Numbered from the stretch's first letter, positions 26,368-35,037 are shown. The stretch is 64,000 nucleotides of DNA from Pseudomonadota bacterium (GCA_023458055.1 JAEXAW010000084.1:1-64000); one strand, 5' to 3'. Translations and numbers: made by a program. The notes: a model not told the origin generated them from the letters alone.

Positions 26368-26592
26368 ATGGCACGCCCATTTTTCCGCCGTCGCAAGAGC
26401 TGCCCCTTCGCAGCCAAGGACGCCCCGAAGATCGATTATAAAGATGTCCGTTTGCTCCAGGGTTTCGTCTCCGAGCGCGGCAAGATCGTCCCCAGCCGCA
26501 TCACGGCTGTCTCCGCCAAGAAGCAGCGCGAACTCGCCAAGGCGATCAAGCGCGCCCGTCACCTGGGCCTGCTTCCCTACGTTGTGAAGTAA
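26368..26592 (+). CDS. rpsR: Ribosomal protein S18
   Basis: A 74-residue basic protein with [20 protein letters not shown] and [22 protein letters not shown], the S18 core that contacts S6 and 16S rRNA. Spaced 14 bp after rpsF and 12 bp before rplI, each with an AAGGAG-type ribosome site. Confidence 0.98.
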   Translation: MARPFFRRRKSCPFAAKDAPKIDYKDVRLLQGFVSERGKIVPSRITAVSAKKQRELAKAIKRARHLGLLPYVVK

Positions 26593-26604
26593 GGAGTAAC
26601 CACA

Positions 26605-27240
26605 ATGGAAATCATCCTTCTCGAACGCGTTGAAAAGCTTGGCGCGATTGGTGACGTGGTCACCGTAAAGAACGGCTATGCCCGCAACTTCCTTCTTCCC
26701 AACAAGAAGGCCCTGCGCGCGAACGAAGCTAACCGCAAGCTGTTCGAAAAGAACCGCGAGCAGATCGAAGCCGACAACGCCAAGAAGCGCGACGAGGCTC
26801 AGGCTGCATCGGCCAATGTCGATGGCAAGCAGGTTGTCCTCATCCGCCAGTCGTCGAACGCCGGCCACCTTTATGGTTCGGTTTCGGTGCGTGACATCGT
26901 GGAAGCCCTGCACGAAGCTGGCATCAACGAAGTCACCAAGGCGATGGTTGTGCTCGAACGCCCGATCAAGACGCTCGGCCTGTTCGACGTCAGAGTTGCG
27001 CTGCACCCGGAAGTTCCGGCCAATGTGCAGATCAACGTCGCCCGCTCGCCGGAAGAAGCCGACCTCCAGAAGGACGGCGTCGATGTGATGGCGCAGATGT
27101 TTGAAAAAGAAGAAACCGGTTTCGTTGAGGATTATGATCCCAACGCTGAACCCGGCACCATCGCTGGTGAGGAAGAAGCAACCGAAGAAGCGGCTCCGGC
27201 TGCTGAAGCTGCTGCGGACGAAGCTGGCGAAGAAGAATAA
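26605..27240 (+). CDS. rplI: Ribosomal protein L9
   Basis: The 211-residue protein has the N-terminal domain MEIILLERVEKLGAIGD and KNGYARNFLLPNKKALRAN, a long connecting helix rich in Lys/Glu/Ala, then the C-terminal RNA-binding domain (VSVRDIVEALHEAGI). Beyond the usual ~150 residues it carries an acidic Glu/Ala tail from about residue 165 (EEETGFVEDYDPNAEPG, then EEATEEAAPAAEAA). L9 bridges ribosomes at the L1 stalk base and helps reading-frame fidelity. Last gene before a strong terminator. Confidence 0.97.
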   Translation: MEIILLERVEKLGAIGDVVTVKNGYARNFLLPNKKALRANEANRKLFEKNREQIEADNAKKRDEAQAASANVDGKQVVLIRQSSNAGHLYGSVSVRDIVEALHEAGINEVTKAMVVLERPIKTLGLFDVRVALHPEVPANVQINVARSPEEADLQKDGVDVMAQMFEKEETGFVEDYDPNAEPGTIAGEEEATEEAAPAAEAAADEAGEEE

Positions 27241-27265
27241 GGTCTTCTTACAAGAATGCGAAAAG

Positions 27266-27297
27266 GGCCGCCCGGTGATACCGTGGCGGCCTTTTTT
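27266..27297 (+). terminator. Rho-independent terminator after rplI
   Basis: Stem GGCCGCC (27266-27272) with GGCGGCC (27285-27291), an inner CGGT-GAT-ACCG stem and a run of seven T. It ends the rpsF-rpsR-rplI transcript before the convergent O-methyltransferase gene. Confidence 0.9.
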
Positions 27298-27324
27298 TAT
27301 TCCTCCCCGCCAGGGCGAGGATTT

Positions 27325-27981
27325 TTAACGGACCACCGCCATCATAAATCCGTCCCAGCCTTTTGCGCCCACCGTCTGCAGGGCGGTCGCATCGAGCTGC
27401 GGATGGTGGCGCAGCATGTCGAACATGGCACGATTGCCTTTAGTATGCAGGTCGGTTTTGTGGGCGTCGATAACGCCACCGCTGCGCACCACATTATCGA
27501 CGATGATGACCGCTCCGGGACGGGAGAGGCGCAGCGCCGCTTCTAGATAAGAGGCATTATTGCGCTTATCGGCGTCTATAAAGATGAAGTCGAACACGCC
27601 ATCGAGCGTCGCCAGCGTATCCAGCGCGGCCCCTACTCTCACCTCCACGCGGTCGGAAAGGCCCGCCGCCTCGATATTGTCAATCGCTACTGCCGCCGTT
27701 TCCGGATCAATTTCGAGGGTCACCAACTCCCCGTCTTCCGGCAACGCACGCGCCATGCAGATCGCCGAATAGCCGCCGAGTGTGCCGATTTCGAGGATAC
27801 GCCGCGCGCCGCTGATCCGCACCATCAGCGCGAGAAGCTGTCCTTGCAGCGGCGACACGTCAATCGGCTGCAATCCGGCGGCCTGATTTCGCGCCCCAAC
27901 GCCCGCCAGCGCCGGATCATCCACCAACAGCGCTGCTTCCAGATAGCGGTCAACCGCCGCCCATGCGGGATCGTCAGCCAT
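27325..27981 (-). CDS. SAM-dependent O-methyltransferase (COMT-like)
   Basis: A 218-residue class I methyltransferase with the COMT-like motif ILEIGTLGGYSAICMARALP (SAM loop), EIDPETAAVAIDNI, DFIFIDADKRNNASYLEAAL (metal-binding Asp region) and VIIVDNVVRSG. Homologues methylate catechol-type hydroxyls with Mg; the natural substrate is unknown. The ATG at 27981 shares its A with the TGA of folE, so the two are translationally coupled. A TTG one codon upstream is an alternative start. Confidence 0.85.
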   Translation of the reverse strand: MADDPAWAAVDRYLEAALLVDDPALAGVGARNQAAGLQPIDVSPLQGQLLALMVRISGARRILEIGTLGGYSAICMARALPEDGELVTLEIDPETAAVAIDNIEAAGLSDRVEVRVGAALDTLATLDGVFDFIFIDADKRNNASYLEAALRLSRPGAVIIVDNVVRSGGVIDAHKTDLHTKGNRAMFDMLRHHPQLDATALQTVGAKGWDGFMMAVVR

Positions 27982-28595
27982 CAATAGCCCATCAGGCTCA
28001 GCACTTCCTTGCGGCTGCGGTCATCGTCGAGGAAGCAGCCGATGAGGCGGCTGGTCATCATGCGGACGCCGGGCGTGCGCACGCCGCGCGCAGTCATGCA
28101 GCTATGGCTCGCACAAATCACCACCGCAACGCCGCTCGGGCGGAGATGCTCGTTGATGCAGTTGGCAACCTCTGCGGTCAGCCTCTCCTGCACCTGCAAC
28201 CGCCGCGCATAGCCGTTAAGGACGCGCGCAAGCTTGCTGATCCCGACCACGCGGTCGGTCGGCATATAGGCAATCGAGGCGGTGCCGATAATGGGTGCCA
28301 TGTGATGCTCGCAATGCGACTGGAACGGGATGTCCTTCAGCAGCACGAGTTCGTCATAGCCCCCCACCTCTTCGAACGTACGGGCGAGGTGCATTCCGGG
28401 GTCTTCTTCATAGCCCTGACAATATTCCTTCCAGGCGCGCGCCACGCGCTTGGGTGTATCGAGCAGGCCTTCGCGGTCCGGATCATCCCCCGTCCAGCGG
28501 ATCAGCGTGCGGATGGCGTCCTGCACGTCCTGCGGCACCGGCACCTTGGCAGCCTCGCGCTCGTCCAATGCCGCTTGTATTTGCTCACCATTCAT
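27981..28595 (-). CDS. folE: GTP cyclohydrolase I
   Basis: A 204-residue protein with the zinc and catalytic residues in PFQSHCEHHMAPIIG and VVICASHSCMTARGVRTPG, and GISKLARVLNGYARRLQVQERL in between. It converts GTP to dihydroneopterin triphosphate, the first step to folate and queuosine precursors. It overlaps the O-methyltransferase start and lies about 100 bp from the end of the TonB receptor gene, which a terminator separates. Confidence 0.97.
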   Translation of the reverse strand: MNGEQIQAALDEREAAKVPVPQDVQDAIRTLIRWTGDDPDREGLLDTPKRVARAWKEYCQGYEEDPGMHLARTFEEVGGYDELVLLKDIPFQSHCEHHMAPIIGTASIAYMPTDRVVGISKLARVLNGYARRLQVQERLTAEVANCINEHLRPSGVAVVICASHSCMTARGVRTPGVRMMTSRLIGCFLDDDRSRKEVLSLMGY

Positions 28596-28632
28596 CCGCT
28601 AATCTCCTTGCCCGTTGGGGCGTACCATAGAA

Positions 28633-28668
28633 AAATGGCCGGACTGCACAAGGGCAGCCCGGCCATTT
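28633..28668 (-). terminator. Rho-independent terminator after the TonB-dependent receptor
   Basis: A 10-bp stem AAATGGCCGG/CCGGCCATTT encloses a GC-rich loop. On the minus strand it is followed by TTTTT, ending the receptor transcript before folE. Confidence 0.85.
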
Positions 28669-28691
28669 ATTTGAAAACACAGCGTCAGCTA

Positions 28692-31286
28692 TTAGAAACC
28701 GGCGCGGACGCGAACTCCGTAGAAACGCGGCGTCGAGGGATAAACCGCGAAGCTGTTGCCTTGCTCCGGAATCGGGAACGCAGTGACGTTGTAATATTGG
28801 TTCGTCAGATTTTCGACAAAGGCTTCAACGCCGAATTTACGGTCCGGACCAAAGTTAAGGCCAAGCTTGGCATTGACGATGACATAGCCGTCATTCTGCA
28901 CATATTTGAGCGCCAGCGGCGTATTCAGCGGCGTCGAATCCGACTGCAGACGGAAGTTGGTCGCAAACAACAGGCCGACATTGTCCGACAGATCCGGCGT
29001 CCAGGTGAGACCGCCCGTCACAACATGCTTGGGCTGGTTGGTCATCTGCTTGCCATTATCTTCCCCTGCCAGCGCATCCTTAATCTTCGCGCTGAGGTAG
29101 GTATAGCCAAGATTGACCGTGAATTCGCGCACCGGACGGATGATCGATTCAAGCTCAATCCCCTGCGAACGCACCAGATCATAGGATTGCACCTGGAAGT
29201 TATTGCCGACGAACTTCAGCGACTGGAAGTCATGGAAATTCTGGCGGAACGCGGTCGCGTTGAAGGTGAATTCACGGCTGAAGTTGGTCTTGATACCAAT
29301 TTCATAGTTATCCACCGTTTCGGGGCCGAATGCGAGGCTGTTGATATTAATACCGGTGCCACCGTAGCTCGGATAGCTGAAGGTCGCGCGGTCAAGATTG
29401 TAGCCGCCCGACTTATAGCCGCGATCATAACCACCATAGAGCATCACTTCATCGCTGACCTTGAAGGCCAGCTTGGCGGTGCCGGTGAATTCATTGTCCG
29501 CACGATCCCCGGTATAGTTACCATTGGACTGCTGATTAACCGTCGGGTTACACACCAACAGGCTGAGCGAGCGGGCACCGGCATTACCCTGTAAGGCACC
29601 CGCGAGGATGGGGTTACCGAGCAGGGCCGAACAGGCCGGGTTCACCACGTTCAAATTCGCTTTGATGTCCTTCGATTCATGATTGTAGCGAAGGCCGAGC
29701 GTCAGCGACAGCTTGTCGTTGAAGTTGATGATATTGTGCGTGAACAACGCAATTGCTTGGGTATCGACCGTATAATCATCATTATACTGTCCTGCGCCAG
29801 CATTGCTGGGGAGCGGCGCGGCGATGGCGGCGAGGGTCGCCGGATTGGCCGCGAGCTGCGCAAACAGCGCAGGGTTGGTCGCCTGAATCGTAGCAAGCGC
29901 GACTTGGCCAAAGGTCGGAACGCCCGCACCCAGCGTGCCATGCCATTGGAAGCCGGTGGGGAGTGCCGCTGAACGGCTGGCCTGGCTGGTCACGAGATCG
30001 GCATAGGCATTAGCCTGCGACCCGAAGCGCACCGTATCGCGCAGTTTGAGCTTTTCGTTGAGGTAGAAGCCGCCGATCAGCCAGTCGAGCTTGTCGTCAA
30101 ATGCTTTGCCCTGCAGACGAAGTTCCTGCGAAAAGTCGCGCATCGAGGTCTTGTAACCCTCGCGATAGGCACGATCCGCACCCGAAAAGTCAATGTCCTG
30201 GTTACGCAGCGCCTTCCAGTCACGCCAAGCGGTGACCGAGGTCAGCTTCATGTCGCCAATATCGACATCAAACTGGCCGGAAACGCCCCAATCCTTGACC
30301 TTTTCAAGGAAGGAGCGACCCGGAGTAACGGCCATGGCGCGATCACTTGGATTGAACGGACGGACGATGCCATCAATCCGCGCCGCGCCAGCGAGCGCCT
30401 CGATCACGTTGCTTGCGATATAGCCCACCGCCGAGCTGCTGCTCGTATCACCGGCCGGATATAGTTCAAAACCGCTATTGGTGTTCAGCGCACCACAGCA
30501 ATTTTCGTCGGTCTTGGAATAGTCCGCGATCAAACGGAAGGTCAGATTTTCCTTCTCATAGAGCGCTTGGCCACGAACGAAATAGCGATCAAGATTGTTG
30601 ATGCGATTGCCCGAATTCACATCTTTGATATAACCGTCACGCTTGTGGTAGCCGCCATCAAGACGCAGTGCCAGCGCGTCGGAAACCGGGCCGGTCACGC
30701 CAGCTTTGAATTCGATATTGTCGTAATTGCCATAAGCCGCTTCGGCATAGCCACCGAGCGTGAACTTCGGCATGGCGGTTGTGATGCTGAGCGCACCCGC
30801 TGAGGTGTTGCGGCCGAACAGCGTACCCTGGGGGCCACGCAAAACTTCGACACGATCAACCGGGGGCAGTTCTGCCAGCGCAACGCCGGCGCGGGCGCGG
30901 AACACACCATCGATGAAAACGCCGACCGCCGGTTCAAAGCCCGGATTGTCGCCCGCGGTCCCGATACCGCGGATCGAGAGCACCGCACCGGTCGCTGCCG
31001 ACTGGCCGGTGGTCGCCTGAAGCGACGGCGAAAGCTGCTTGAGGCCGCGAATGTCGGTGACGCCGGCAACCTTGAGCTGCTCACCGCCAACCACGCTGAC
31101 GGCCAGCGGAACATCCTGCACCGATTGTTCACGGCGGGTCGCGGTTACGACGATCTCGTCGCCATAGCCATCATCGGCAGGCTGCGCGGCCGGATCGGCC
31201 GCGGTTGTCGTCGCATCCTGAGCAAAGGCTGCCACCGGCATGGTGACAAGCGCTACGCCCGACAAAAGATAATGTGAAAATTTCAT
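28692..31286 (-). CDS. TonB-dependent outer membrane receptor
   Basis: A protein of about 864 residues: signal peptide ending MPVAAFAQ, a TonB box region (DEIVVTATRREQSVQDVPL), a plug domain with RGPQGTLFGRNTSAGALSI and a 22-strand barrel ending in FYGVRVRAGF with a terminal Phe. ATG 31286 is preferred over ATG 31295 because it is properly spaced from GGGGAAGG. The PQGTLFGRNTSAGA type is abundant in sphingomonads and takes up siderophores, vitamins, sugars or aromatic compounds. Nothing next to it indicates the substrate. It stands as a single gene with its own terminator. Confidence 0.93.
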   Translation of the reverse strand: MKFSHYLLSGVALVTMPVAAFAQDATTTAADPAAQPADDGYGDEIVVTATRREQSVQDVPLAVSVVGGEQLKVAGVTDIRGLKQLSPSLQATTGQSAATGAVLSIRGIGTAGDNPGFEPAVGVFIDGVFRARAGVALAELPPVDRVEVLRGPQGTLFGRNTSAGALSITTAMPKFTLGGYAEAAYGNYDNIEFKAGVTGPVSDALALRLDGGYHKRDGYIKDVNSGNRINNLDRYFVRGQALYEKENLTFRLIADYSKTDENCCGALNTNSGFELYPAGDTSSSSAVGYIASNVIEALAGAARIDGIVRPFNPSDRAMAVTPGRSFLEKVKDWGVSGQFDVDIGDMKLTSVTAWRDWKALRNQDIDFSGADRAYREGYKTSMRDFSQELRLQGKAFDDKLDWLIGGFYLNEKLKLRDTVRFGSQANAYADLVTSQASRSAALPTGFQWHGTLGAGVPTFGQVALATIQATNPALFAQLAANPATLAAIAAPLPSNAGAGQYNDDYTVDTQAIALFTHNIINFNDKLSLTLGLRYNHESKDIKANLNVVNPACSALLGNPILAGALQGNAGARSLSLLVCNPTVNQQSNGNYTGDRADNEFTGTAKLAFKVSDEVMLYGGYDRGYKSGGYNLDRATFSYPSYGGTGININSLAFGPETVDNYEIGIKTNFSREFTFNATAFRQNFHDFQSLKFVGNNFQVQSYDLVRSQGIELESIIRPVREFTVNLGYTYLSAKIKDALAGEDNGKQMTNQPKHVVTGGLTWTPDLSDNVGLLFATNFRLQSDSTPLNTPLALKYVQNDGYVIVNAKLGLNFGPDRKFGVEAFVENLTNQYYNVTAFPIPEQGNSFAVYPSTPRFYGVRVRAGF

Positions 31287-31525
31287 CAGAAACATCCTTC
31301 CCCGAATAAAACTATTTCAGCCTCTGCCGCCCGGTCGAATGAGGATTTGCCCTTATTCTATCCTCCGGATGGAAGGCATAAAGATGAAGCCCAACAATCA
31401 CGGACTGACTCTACTGTCAATGGCGAAACGGGCAGAATTCCTAGCCCAAGCGACGGTTTGCCCGAGGTTGTGTCTCTTTCGCCACGGTCCATAACGTTAC
31501 GGAAATTTGAGCTTGAAGCGAAATA

Positions 31526-31602
31526 TGGTGCGCCCGACAGGATTCGAACCTGTGGCCCCCAGATTAGGAATCTGGTGCTCTATCCTGCTGAGCTACGGGC
31601 GC
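31526..31602 (-). tRNA. tRNA-Arg (anticodon CCT)
   Basis: A 77-nt cloverleaf on the minus strand: acceptor GCGCCCG/CGGGCGC (31596-31602 and 31530-31536), D-arm with AGCTCAGCAGGATAGAGC, anticodon loop TTCCTAA giving CCT for AGG codons, T-arm AGGTTCGAATCCTG, discriminator A and encoded CCA at 31526-31528. About 240 bp upstream of the TonB receptor start, with no gene between. Confidence 0.96.
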
Positions 31603-31636
31603 GCCGCGTTTCCCGTATAGCGGTGGGAGGCACGCG

Positions 31637-32104
31637 TCAATTTTGCTGTTTGGGGGGAACCACCGGAAAAGGCAGCGGCGCAACGGCGACACCTTCGTCG
31701 ATCAAGGCCTTGGCTTCTTTCCCGTCAACCTCGCCGTGGATCGCGCGACTCTCGGTTTCGCCATAATGAATGGCCCGTGCCTCTTCGGCAAATTTAGGCC
31801 CGACCCAAGTCGATTGCTTAAGCATTTCGCTTTGGAGCGACGCTGCTTCGGACATGATTTGCCGCAAGCGCGCCATCTTGCCCTCCCCCGACGTTTCTGA
31901 CAATGCGACCTCGCTTGTGGGTCGCCCGACTGGTGTGGCGCTACCAAGATTGGGGCGCATCGGGACCTTGGCGATCTCTGCACTGTTGCATGTCGGGCAA
32001 GCCACAAGCGATTGCGCCCGCTGCTCGTCATAGGCGCGCGCGGAACCGAACCAGGCTTCAAACCGCAAAGCGCAATGCTGACATTCCAGATCGTAAACAA
32101 TCAT
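31637..32104 (-). CDS. DUF1178 family protein
   Basis: A 155-residue protein beginning MIVYDLECQHCALRFEAWFGS, with a second pair in LVACPTCNSAEI. These four cysteines are the putative zinc ribbon of DUF1178. The remainder is helical and charged, ending in a Pro-rich tail. Function unknown; the family is alphaproteobacterial/betaproteobacterial and is usually encoded beside grxC or comF, as here, where it follows grxC by 12 bp. Confidence 0.85.
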   Translation of the reverse strand: MIVYDLECQHCALRFEAWFGSARAYDEQRAQSLVACPTCNSAEIAKVPMRPNLGSATPVGRPTSEVALSETSGEGKMARLRQIMSEAASLQSEMLKQSTWVGPKFAEEARAIHYGETESRAIHGEVDGKEAKALIDEGVAVAPLPFPVVPPKQQN

Positions 32105-32116
32105 TGACGCGGCGGC

Positions 32117-32377
32117 TCAGGCCAGCCCAAGCAAGGGATCAAGTTTGCCGTTGCGCTCGAGGTCGGCAAGGTCATCCGACCCGCCGATATGCCGCCCGTC
32201 GATGAAAATCTGCGGAACCGTGGTGCGGCCATTGGCACGCTCCAGCATTTCGGTGCGTTTGGGGCCGCCCATGCTGATCTCATATTCCTCATAAGTTACG
32301 CCCTTGCGATCAAGCAACGCCTTGGCGCGCGCGCAATAGGGGCAGGTAAATTTCGTGTAGATTTCAACTTTGGGCAT
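32117..32377 (-). CDS. grxC: Glutaredoxin 3
   Basis: An 86-residue thioredoxin-fold protein with the active site KFTCPYCARAKALL, the cis-proline segment TTVPQIFIDG and GGSDDLADLE for glutathione binding. It reduces protein and glutathione mixed disulphides in the cytoplasm. I chose ATG 32377 because glutaredoxins start just before the first strand (KVEIYTK). It follows comF by 16 bp in the same direction. Confidence 0.95.
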   Translation of the reverse strand: MPKVEIYTKFTCPYCARAKALLDRKGVTYEEYEISMGGPKRTEMLERANGRTTVPQIFIDGRHIGGSDDLADLERNGKLDPLLGLA

Positions 32378-32393
32378 GAAGGCCTTCCGGGGT

Positions 32394-33188
32394 TTAGAAT
32401 TGCATGGCTTCCATATCGGAATCGGCGAAGGCGGAGTCAAGGCGAACGCTATCGGGGACGACCCGCGCCCAGCACAGGATGATGACCTCGCTGGCCCCTG
32501 CCCGCTTCAATTGCCGCGCACAGGCTCGCGCTGTTGCCCCGCTGGTGAAGACATCATCGACCAGAATGATCTTGCGACCTTTGATTTTCGGTTTTGCGGT
32601 TGCATCGACTTTAAATACCGCACGCACTTCCTTATCGCGCTGCGCCGGGTTGAGGCCCTTGAGCGGCCGCGTACGTTTGGTCCTCCGGATAAGGTCCGGC
32701 TCAACCGCAATCGCTGCCATTTGCCCCAGATGGCGCGAAATCAGCAGCGATTGGTTAAACCCGCGCTCGCGCAGGCGCGAGGCATGGAGCGGCACGGGCA
32801 CTAACAGCCACTCTTGCTCTCCGGGCGGCAGCAGCCGTTGGAGGTGACGCGCGATCAGCCGCGCAAAGCCCGTGCGCCGCCCATATTTGAGACGAATGAC
32901 AATGTCTCCGCTTTGCCGGGTATAATGAACCGCGGCGCGGACGCTATCAAATGGCGGCTCTTCGGCGATGCACCGCGCGCACCAATCGCCTTCCAGCGCG
33001 GTCTCGCCGAGCGGCATCTGGCAGCGCGCGCACCAGGGCGGCCCGATAAAAGGCAAACGGCTCCAGCAAGGGAGGCAGAAACGATCATCCCCATCAACAA
33101 TCACCCCGCAACTCGGACAGCGCGGCGGCAAGGCATAATCAAGCGCCTGTTGCCATAATCGTCGGGGGATTGCGCTCCATTGGCCCAT
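32394..33188 (-). CDS. ComF family phosphoribosyltransferase-like protein
   Basis: A 264-residue protein. An N-terminal zinc-finger region has CPSCGV, CLPCWS and CARCQM with a fourth CARC pair. The PRTase-like domain has KYGRRTGFARLIARHL, LVPVPLHASRLRERGFNQS and the PRPP loop KIILVDDVFTSGATARAC. ComF in naturally competent bacteria supports DNA uptake; in most others the role is unclear. The ATG at 33188 was chosen because it starts just before the conserved zinc-finger region. Divergent from a methyltransferase gene, first gene of comF-grxC-DUF1178. Confidence 0.9.
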   Translation of the reverse strand: MGQWSAIPRRLWQQALDYALPPRCPSCGVIVDGDDRFCLPCWSRLPFIGPPWCARCQMPLGETALEGDWCARCIAEEPPFDSVRAAVHYTRQSGDIVIRLKYGRRTGFARLIARHLQRLLPPGEQEWLLVPVPLHASRLRERGFNQSLLISRHLGQMAAIAVEPDLIRRTKRTRPLKGLNPAQRDKEVRAVFKVDATAKPKIKGRKIILVDDVFTSGATARACARQLKRAGASEVIILCWARVVPDSVRLDSAFADSDMEAMQF

Positions 33189-33233
33189 AAAGCTCTTGTG
33201 AAGCAGCGCGGCGCGCGGCACAAGCCCAGCCCG

Positions 33234-34058
33234 ATGGATAGCCCCACCCCCCCGCAGATATTCGACCGCCGCCGCGTGCGTCAACGCCGCGACCGCATGG
33301 CCGCCATGGCGCTGGCGAACCCGGACAGCGAAACAGATTTCCTTGCGCCGATTATGGCCGAACGGTTGCTCGAGCGGCTCGATGACCTCGATACCCCCAT
33401 TGCGAACCTGCTTCTGATTGGCGCGCACAGTCCGGGTTTTGCCGCCAGGCTGATCTACCGCGGCTTTGCGGTGACGGTGGTCGATCCCGGCCCCGCCTTC
33501 GCGGCGGCGGCCGATGGCTTATGCTGTGATGAGGATCAACTGCTGGCATCCGGGCTTGAACCCGGATCATTCGATGTGGTCCTGTGGAATGGCGGCCTTG
33601 ATATCACTAATGATGTGCCCGGCGCGCTGGTACAATGCCGGCGGTTGTTAAAGCCCAATGGCGTGTTGCTCGGCATAGCGATGGGCGCGGGGAGCCTTGG
33701 CACCCTCCGCTCGGCCATGCGCGTGATCGACACCGGGCCAGCGGTGGCGCGATTTCACCCGCAAATCGATGTGCGCGCAATGGGCGATCTGTTGCAACGC
33801 TGCGGCTATACGTTGCCGATGGCCGACCATGAAATATTGACCGTGCGCTTCGGCAATCTCGGTCGGCTGATCAAAGACCTTCGCGCCAGCGGGCTAACCA
33901 ATTGCCTCTCGGGCACGATTTATCCTTTGAACCGCAAAGACTGGCTGGCCCTTGACGACGCTTTCACGGCTTGCGCCGATCCAGACGGGCGGATTAGCGA
34001 ACAATTTATGTTGCTTTATTTTACAGGCTGGGCACCGGCCTCCAGTGTGCGCTCATAA
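33234..34058 (+). CDS. SAM-dependent methyltransferase (class I)
   Basis: A protein of about 274 residues opening MDSPTPPQIFDRRRVRQRRDR, a start shared by BioC/NDUFAF5-like methyltransferases. The SAM core follows (NLLLIGAHSPGFAARL, then TVVDPGPAFAAAADG), then a BioC-like DVVLWNGGLDITNDVPGAL and LLKPNGVLLGIAMGAGSL. In mitochondria NDUFAF5 acts in complex I assembly; here the target is unknown. ATG 33234 fits the family start; the frame also extends upstream to 33180 across the comF start. Its last 43 bp overlap mutT on the opposite strand. Confidence 0.83.
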   Translation: MDSPTPPQIFDRRRVRQRRDRMAAMALANPDSETDFLAPIMAERLLERLDDLDTPIANLLLIGAHSPGFAARLIYRGFAVTVVDPGPAFAAAADGLCCDEDQLLASGLEPGSFDVVLWNGGLDITNDVPGALVQCRRLLKPNGVLLGIAMGAGSLGTLRSAMRVIDTGPAVARFHPQIDVRAMGDLLQRCGYTLPMADHEILTVRFGNLGRLIKDLRASGLTNCLSGTIYPLNRKDWLALDDAFTACADPDGRISEQFMLLYFTGWAPASSVRS

Positions 34059-34441
34059 TTGATGAGCGCATCGATGAACGGCAAATCGGCAGGCGGCATG
34101 GCAAGGCCGCGTAAGTCTTCCGCCCTCAACCATTGCAATGCAGTAGCTTGATGGGCGGCGGGTTCACCGGTCCAATGTCGGCAAACATACAGCAACAATA
34201 AGAGATGCCTATCCGCCAGCGGTTCACTCGCAAAAATCAGCGGCTTGAGATGGGCTTGCTGCACGGTGATGCCGAGTTCTTCCGCCAGCTCGCGGGCCAG
34301 CGCCGCTTCGGGCGTTTCCCCCGGCTCGATCTTGCCGCCGGGAAACTCCCACAGTCCGGCCATCGTCGTTCCGTCGGGGCGTTGCTGCACCAATATCCTC
34401 GATTTCGCGTCGATCAGCGCCGCTGCAACAACCATCAGCAT
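34016..34441 (-). CDS. mutT: 8-oxo-dGTP diphosphatase (MutT, Nudix hydrolase)
   Basis: A 141-residue Nudix protein with a complete box: GGKIEPGETPEAALARELAEELGI. N-terminal RILVQQRPDGTTMAGLWEFP is typical of MutT. It hydrolyses oxidised dGTP, preventing mutation. The 3' end overlaps the convergent methyltransferase gene by 43 bp, so both C-termini are encoded on the same DNA. Confidence 0.93.
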   Translation of the reverse strand: MLMVVAAALIDAKSRILVQQRPDGTTMAGLWEFPGGKIEPGETPEAALARELAEELGITVQQAHLKPLIFASEPLADRHLLLLLYVCRHWTGEPAAHQATALQWLRAEDLRGLAMPPADLPFIDALINYERTLEAGAQPVK

Positions 34442-34469
34442 TTATTTTTACAATTCTTTATCTTCATAA

Positions 34470-34742
34470 CAATTTCTTAACGATGACTAGCGTAGCGATG
34501 CAAGCTCAGGAACCTATAAACTAACAAGGCGAGCGACCATGACCAAGTTACTCTGCCTGCTGCAGTCCGAAAAGGCTGCAACGGCTATCGAATACGGGCT
34601 TATTGCAGCCCTCATCTGCATTGGGGGTATTGTGAGCCTCCAAGCCTTCGGAAATTCGGCGACCGGTATGTGGAATACCGTGCAAACCAAATCTGTCGAC
34701 GCAATGAAATAAACAAAAAAGTTTCTGGGCGTTAAGAAATTG
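34470..34742. repeat. 13-bp inverted pair CAATTTCTTAACG flanking the first Flp pilin gene
   Basis: CAATTTCTTAACG at 34470-34482 is repeated as its exact reverse complement at 34730-34742, before each of the two pilin genes. The TTAAC element resembles a half-site for CtrA, a regulator of pilus genes in alphaproteobacteria. This may be a shared regulatory site rather than a mobile repeat. Confidence 0.45.
34539..34712 (+). CDS. Flp family type IVb pilin
   Basis: A 57-residue prepilin: MTKLLCLLQSEKAATAIEYG, then a hydrophobic helix (LIAALICIGGIVSL) and a short polar tail. AIEYG with the +5 glutamate is the Flp processing motif. The residue before ATAIEYG is Ala instead of the common Gly. Flp pilins polymerise into Tad pili for adhesion. 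No tad/cpa assembly genes lie in the window. The gene is AT-richer than its neighbours. Confidence 0.88.
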   Translation: MTKLLCLLQSEKAATAIEYGLIAALICIGGIVSLQAFGNSATGMWNTVQTKSVDAMK

Positions 34743-34829
34743 AAAACCTTTATGCCCTAGAGATCATCCTCGTCGAACGGGCAACCGTTTGACCGGGTAA
34801 ATTGAAGCTTGAGACCAAGGAGACCAAAT

Positions 34830-35009
34830 ATGAAAAATCTTAAGAAACTCGTTCGTAACGAAGAAGCTGCTACCGCCATCGAATATGGCCTGATCGCTGC
34901 TCTCATCGCTGTCGCTGGCATCACCGCTTTCGGCGCTGTTGGTAACTCGATCAAGAACACCTTCAACAAGGGTTCGAGCAAGATGGACAACGCCATCAAG
35001 GACGTATAA
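34830..35009 (+). CDS. Flp family type IVb pilin
   Basis: A 59-residue prepilin starting at ATG 34830 behind AAGGAGA: MKNLKKLVRNEEAATAIEYG, a hydrophobic helix (LIAALIAVAGITAFGAVG) and a lysine-rich tail. It shares the TAIEYGLIAALI core and the Ala at the processing site with the pilin 117 bp upstream. The better ribosome site and strong terminator suggest this is the major one. An upstream in-frame ATG at 34809 is less likely. Confidence 0.9.
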   Translation: MKNLKKLVRNEEAATAIEYGLIAALIAVAGITAFGAVGNSIKNTFNKGSSKMDNAIKDV

Positions 35010-35037
35010 TCCACAGCGGTTTCGTACCGAAAAAAGG

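Noticed and set aside
27963..29594. Long plus-strand frame over folE and the TonB receptor
   Set aside because: Antisense to two well-identified genes; low-quality composition typical of high-GC shadow frames.
31347..31766. Plus-strand frame covering tRNA-Arg
   Set aside because: It runs through the tRNA gene and DUF1178; the translation APDRIRTCGPQIRNLVLYPAE is the usual artefact of reading a tRNA antisense.
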